From Flavobacteriales bacterium UBA7382 (lineage in GTDB: Bacteria; Bacteroidota; Bacteroidia; Flavobacteriales_D; Sanyastnellaceae): DNA of 9,169 nt. A program made the position numbers and the translations under genes. A model generated the notes under the pieces. The model was not told the DNA's origin and ran no database searches. It saw nothing but the letters and a program-made list of their open reading frames with translations. This document shows, in pieces, positions 6,513-9,169 of this stretch (the stretch's first letter is position 1; every line of letters begins with the position of its first letter). The stretch lies in assembly GCA_002469765.1 (NCBI GenBank), contig DKNS01000177.1:1-9169 (forward strand), written 5' to 3'.

Positions 6513-7982
6513 TCAATCGAAAAAAGTGTCGGCGAAGTTGAGCAAGTAAAGCTTTGATTCAGCCCTGGTCAGTGCGGTGTACAACCAACGCAACCACTCC
6601 AAGTCCACACGTTCCTCGGTCATGTAGCCTTGGTCCACCACGACGGCTTGCCATTGTCCGCCTTGGCTTTTGTGGCAGGTGAGGGCGTAGGCGAACTTCA
6701 CCTGCAATGCCTGGTAGCACGGGTCGGAGTTGGTGGCTTCGTGGATTTTGGTCTTGCTTCCCAAATGGCTATGGTCGGCCGACACCGCGTCATACAGCGC
6801 GCGACGTTGCGCCCGGCCTTGGCTGGCTTGTTCAGAGGTCAGCACGCTCAAGTTGATGTGGACGGAAAAGGCGGGGTATTCCGGTTGATCGGCCAGCCGG
6901 ACTTCAGCTTCGACAAATGGCGTTTCGTGGCGCTCGAAGCGCTTCTGGATGCGGTCGACAATCAATGTGTCTCCGTTGGCGATGAGGTTGGTCGGGAGTT
7001 CTTCGTGGTCCGCCAGCCAGTGATAGTTGTTGGCCACCACCATCAATCGGTCCCCCGCATTGAGTCCATCTTCCTGCCAAAGCACCCTGGCCCGAATGTG
7101 TTGATTGAATTGCACTGCACGCTTGTTAGATCGCGTGATCACCACGATGTTGTCTTCTCCGTGTTGCGCGTGCAAGTCGATGAGTAGATCTTCCAAATCC
7201 TGGCCTCCCACTCGCGCTAGGCCCGGGCCCAGTTCGAATTGAGGAAGCGGGGCGGGGCCCTCTGGTTCGGCCATGCTCATGATCATCCGCAAGTCATGGG
7301 CGTTGCTGAGGATGGCGCTGTCGAGTTCCTGACGGACAACGTCTTCCAAGGCGACCTCGGCCAGCGTCAGGCCAAAATCGGCTTTCAAAGTGTCCCCTTG
7401 AAGTGCTGGACTCAAGGAGGCGCCCACGGGCGGGAGCTGTGCGTCGTCCCCAATCAACATCAGCCTGCAACCTTGGCCCGAGTAAACAAACTCCACAAGG
7501 TCGTCGAGGAGGCTTCGGTATTGAAATCCACCCGCCGGCAGCCCGGAAGACTCTCCAATCATCGATGCTTCGTCCACCACGAATAGGGTGTCGGTCCGCT
7601 TGTTGGTCGTCAAGCCGTAGCCCGTGCTTCCGTCAGGGGTTCGCGTCGGTCGGTAAATGTGACGGTGGATGGTCGACGCGGGCTGACCGGCATGCTTGGC
7701 CAGGACTTTGGCCGCACGACCTGTGGGGGCAAGGAGCACGCAGCGCTGGCGAACTTCACGCAAGGTGCGCACCACGGCACCCACAGAGGTGGTCTTGCCC
7801 GTGCCCGCGTAGCCGCGTAGGATCAAGGCGCACCTTGGTTTTTCAGACACGATGAAACGAGACCACACGAATGCAAACCTTGCTTGGGACGCTGTGGGTT
7901 CAAACGGCATTTGGCCCAACAACCTGGCCTCCAATTCTGAGGCTCTTCTTGTGTCCAAGGGTGGTGTCGAATCGTGGGGCAT
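6513..7982 (-). CDS. Stand-alone RecD-like superfamily 1 DNA helicase (AAA ATPase, UvrD_C_2)
   Basis: This is an ATP-driven helicase, probably moving 5' to 3' on single-stranded DNA like RecD relatives; its role in the phylum is not established to my knowledge. The 489 residues show the ordered SF1 motifs: a Q-motif-like FEPTASQ, Walker A GYAGTGKT (57-64), motif Ia LLAPTGRAAKVL, Walker B VVDEAS (135-140), GDDAQLPPVG (178-187), VVRQ, then motif V TCHKSQGGQW (from 435) and motif VI YTALTRAESKLY (from 468). It lacks the long N-terminal extension of RecD2 and has no RecB or RecC neighbour. I chose the ATG at 7982, which leaves about two dozen residues before the FEPT block as in relatives. It is convergent with ndk and divergent from the membrane-protein operon. 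Confidence 0.92.
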   Translation of the reverse strand: MPHDSTPPLDTRRASELEARLLGQMPFEPTASQARFAFVWSRFIVSEKPRCALILRGYAGTGKTTSVGAVVRTLREVRQRCVLLAPTGRAAKVLAKHAGQPASTIHRHIYRPTRTPDGSTGYGLTTNKRTDTLFVVDEASMIGESSGLPAGGFQYRSLLDDLVEFVYSGQGCRLMLIGDDAQLPPVGASLSPALQGDTLKADFGLTLAEVALEDVVRQELDSAILSNAHDLRMIMSMAEPEGPAPLPQFELGPGLARVGGQDLEDLLIDLHAQHGEDNIVVITRSNKRAVQFNQHIRARVLWQEDGLNAGDRLMVVANNYHWLADHEELPTNLIANGDTLIVDRIQKRFERHETPFVEAEVRLADQPEYPAFSVHINLSVLTSEQASQGRAQRRALYDAVSADHSHLGSKTKIHEATNSDPCYQALQVKFAYALTCHKSQGGQWQAVVVDQGYMTEERVDLEWLRWLYTALTRAESKLYLLNFADTFFD

Positions 7983-7993
7983 GGCTCGGCAGA

Positions 7994-8001
7994 CGAAGGT
8001 A
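7994..8001 (-). promoter_or_regulatory. Possible -7 box for the helicase gene
   Basis: The minus strand reads TACCTTCG, one base from TAnnTTTG, ending 11 bases before the ATG. No TTG lies about 19 bases upstream, so this is a weak candidate. Confidence 0.25.
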
Positions 8002-8013
8002 GGTCTGGAAGGG

Positions 8014-8043
8014 TTGCAGGGTGCCTTGCGTGTTGTAGTTTTG
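8014..8043 (+). promoter_or_regulatory. Promoter of the membrane protein/DUF3822-like operon
   Basis: TTG at 8014-8016 and TAGTTTTG at 8036-8043 are 19 bases apart, the same spacing as the ndk promoter. The predicted start near 8049 leaves about 30 bases before the ATG at 8079. Confidence 0.7.
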
Positions 8044-8078
8044 GCGACGCCAACCGCGATTCGCCTTAATTGGAACAC

Positions 8079-8960
8079 ATGGACAAGTTCTTCAACGAAA
8101 TCAACAAGTACGTCATCAGCATTCTCTTGTTCTTAGGAGGTTTGGGATTCCTCTCCAAGTATTTGAGTGGAGATGCATTGGAAAGTCAGCCCACGGCCAT
8201 GTTGCTGGCTTCGTTGGCCATGATTTTGGTCGGCGCATTGGCCATGCCGGTCGTGTTGGAGCGTTTGAACCAAACCATGTACCGCGTCTTGCTTTTGGCA
8301 GCAGGGATCTCTGCACTTGGCTTGGCCTACTCGGTGTTTTACTCCGTGGATGAGGAAATCAATTTCCAAGCCACCAAAAAGCGCGTCAACGCAACGACCA
8401 TTCAACGGTTGAAGGACATCCGTGCCGCCCAGGAGTCTCACCTTGCGGTCTACGGCAACTTCGCAGAAACCTTCGACAGCTTGATTCAGTTTGTGCAGGA
8501 GCCCGTGGTTCCCGTGGAGTTCAACATGGGTTCGTTCCACGACACGCTCCCCGAGGCCAAGAGCCGTGAGGATGGGTACGTGTTGACCCGCGCCCAGATC
8601 GCAGAGGTGGCGGAAGGAGACGGACTCACTGAGCAAGGACTGCTCGACCTCATCATGGAAGATGCCAGCCCTTACAAGGTTCGTGACACCTTGTTCACGA
8701 GCTTTTACGCCGAAAACTTTGCTCCGGAAGTGCGTACTGTCCAGCGTTTGGCCCAAGTGAGTCTCGATTCCTTGGCCTTCAATCCCTACTCGGGGGAGCG
8801 CTTCGTGATGAAGACTGGCGCGGTGGAGGTGGGGCGCGTTTGGCAGCCCACCATTTTGGTCCAAGACCCCACGCCGTTTGGCCGTGACAAGGTCAAAAAA
8901 GACACCCTGCGGTTCGGGTCACTTTCAGAAGCGCACCGGGACGGCAACTGGCGCAACTGA
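8079..8960 (+). CDS. Conserved Bacteroidota membrane protein of unknown function
   Basis: This 293-residue protein has three predicted transmembrane helices at the N-terminus (about 11-27, 39-60 and 68-89) and a soluble C-terminal domain of about 200 residues. The C-terminal part begins with RVNATTIQRLKDIRAAQESH, which recalls a family of unnamed Bacteroidota proteins where a similar RLKDIRxAQ segment follows a membrane anchor. Other shared features are FDSLIQFV, a DTL-containing segment, a VRDTLF segment and a late NPYSGERFVM strand. Those relatives, as I recall them, usually have a single helix, so two of the helices here may be extra. The ATG at 8079 is preferred over an in-frame TTG at 8070. 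It is the first gene after a good promoter and is followed 7 bases later by a DUF3822-like gene. No catalytic motif is visible, and I assign no function. Confidence 0.85.
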   Translation: MDKFFNEINKYVISILLFLGGLGFLSKYLSGDALESQPTAMLLASLAMILVGALAMPVVLERLNQTMYRVLLLAAGISALGLAYSVFYSVDEEINFQATKKRVNATTIQRLKDIRAAQESHLAVYGNFAETFDSLIQFVQEPVVPVEFNMGSFHDTLPEAKSREDGYVLTRAQIAEVAEGDGLTEQGLLDLIMEDASPYKVRDTLFTSFYAENFAPEVRTVQRLAQVSLDSLAFNPYSGERFVMKTGAVEVGRVWQPTILVQDPTPFGRDKVKKDTLRFGSLSEAHRDGNWRN

Positions 8961-8967
8961 ACCATTC

Positions 8968-9169
8968 ATGGGGAAGCTGGCTTTGCTTTGGGATGGCGCG
9001 TGGCTCAGATGGACCATGCCCCACGAATCCCAGGCGAGGCAGCGAGAAATTTCACGTGCCGACATGGTGCCTGAAGTCCTGATCGCCATCCGCAATCAGG
9101 TTGGGGCAGGGTGCGATGTGGTTTGCGCCGAGTGGGGAGTTCCGACGACTCTCGTTCCCTATGAATTGA
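8968..9169 (+). CDS. Probable DUF3822 family protein, N-terminal part only
   Basis: An open frame starts at the ATG at 8968, 7 bases after the preceding stop, and runs off the window after 67 codons. The visible part has a short strand-like start (KLALLWDGAWLRW), a helix-rich stretch with EVLIAIRNQV, and a segment ending in PTTLVPYEL. The TLVP motif followed by a hydrophobic position is typical of DUF3822, an actin-fold-like family of the Bacteroidota often found beside rsmD and a RecD-like helicase. The helicase at 6513-7982 fits that setting. With only a fragment and one motif the family call is tentative, but a real gene cotranscribed with the membrane protein is likely. Confidence 0.55.
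   Translation, partial: MGKLALLWDGAWLRWTMPHESQARQREISRADMVPEVLIAIRNQVGAGCDVVCAEWGVPTTLVPYEL

Noticed and set aside
6630..7187. Plus-strand open frame of 185 codons opposite the helicase gene
   Set aside because: It lies wholly antisense to conserved helicase sequence and shows no protein features.
8133..8864. Minus-strand open frame of 243 codons opposite the membrane-protein gene
   Set aside because: The plus frame has membrane helices, family-like segments and a good promoter; the antisense frame has none.
1..9169. CRISPR arrays, tRNA or rRNA genes, insertion sequences, phage or toxin-antitoxin genes
   Set aside because: None seen; gaps between genes are all under about 100 bases and hold only promoter-like sites and one terminator.

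Overview
The window looks like a housekeeping stretch of a GC-rich member of the Bacteroidota, probably near the Flavobacteriales. Three things point there. The gene families are typical of the phylum: a DUF2490 beta-barrel protein, a flavobacterial-type ornithine aminotransferase, a stand-alone RecD-like helicase, a likely DUF3822 protein and a NamZ/DUF1343 muramidase. The promoters follow the Bacteroidota pattern TTG-N19-TAnnTTTG. No gene has an obvious Shine-Dalgarno sequence. All placements come from reading the sequence and remembered family patterns; no search was run.

Layout from left to right. Positions 52-2872 (minus strand) hold an envelope pair: a LolC/LolE-type ABC permease, then 40 bases later a secreted NamZ-type exo-N-acetylmuramidase. 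Divergent from it, 2935-3915 (plus) encodes a cystathionine beta-synthase-like PLP enzyme. Convergent with that, with only 15 bases between them, a minus-strand pair runs from 5915 down to 3931: ornithine aminotransferase (rocD), then a DUF2490 outer-membrane protein 8 bases later. Divergent from rocD is ndk (nucleoside diphosphate kinase, 6015-6434, plus), which has a clear promoter. A bidirectional hairpin terminator at 6463-6491 separates ndk from the convergent RecD-like helicase (6513-7982, minus). Divergent from the helicase, another clear promoter drives a three-helix membrane protein of unknown function (8079-8960) and the start of a probable DUF3822 gene that runs off the window end.

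The genes do not form one pathway. The loose themes are cell envelope (permease, muramidase, beta-barrel protein, membrane protein), amino-acid metabolism (CBS, RocD), nucleotide supply (Ndk) and DNA metabolism (helicase). Coding density is very high; no gap exceeds about 100 bases, and no tRNA, rRNA, CRISPR array, insertion sequence or phage gene was seen.

I found no clear new system. The points most worth a second look are an extra segment of about 85 residues in the periplasmic domain of the permease, the unnamed membrane protein next to the DUF3822-like gene, and -7-like promoter boxes lying only 4-5 bases before three start codons, which suggests leaderless transcripts.
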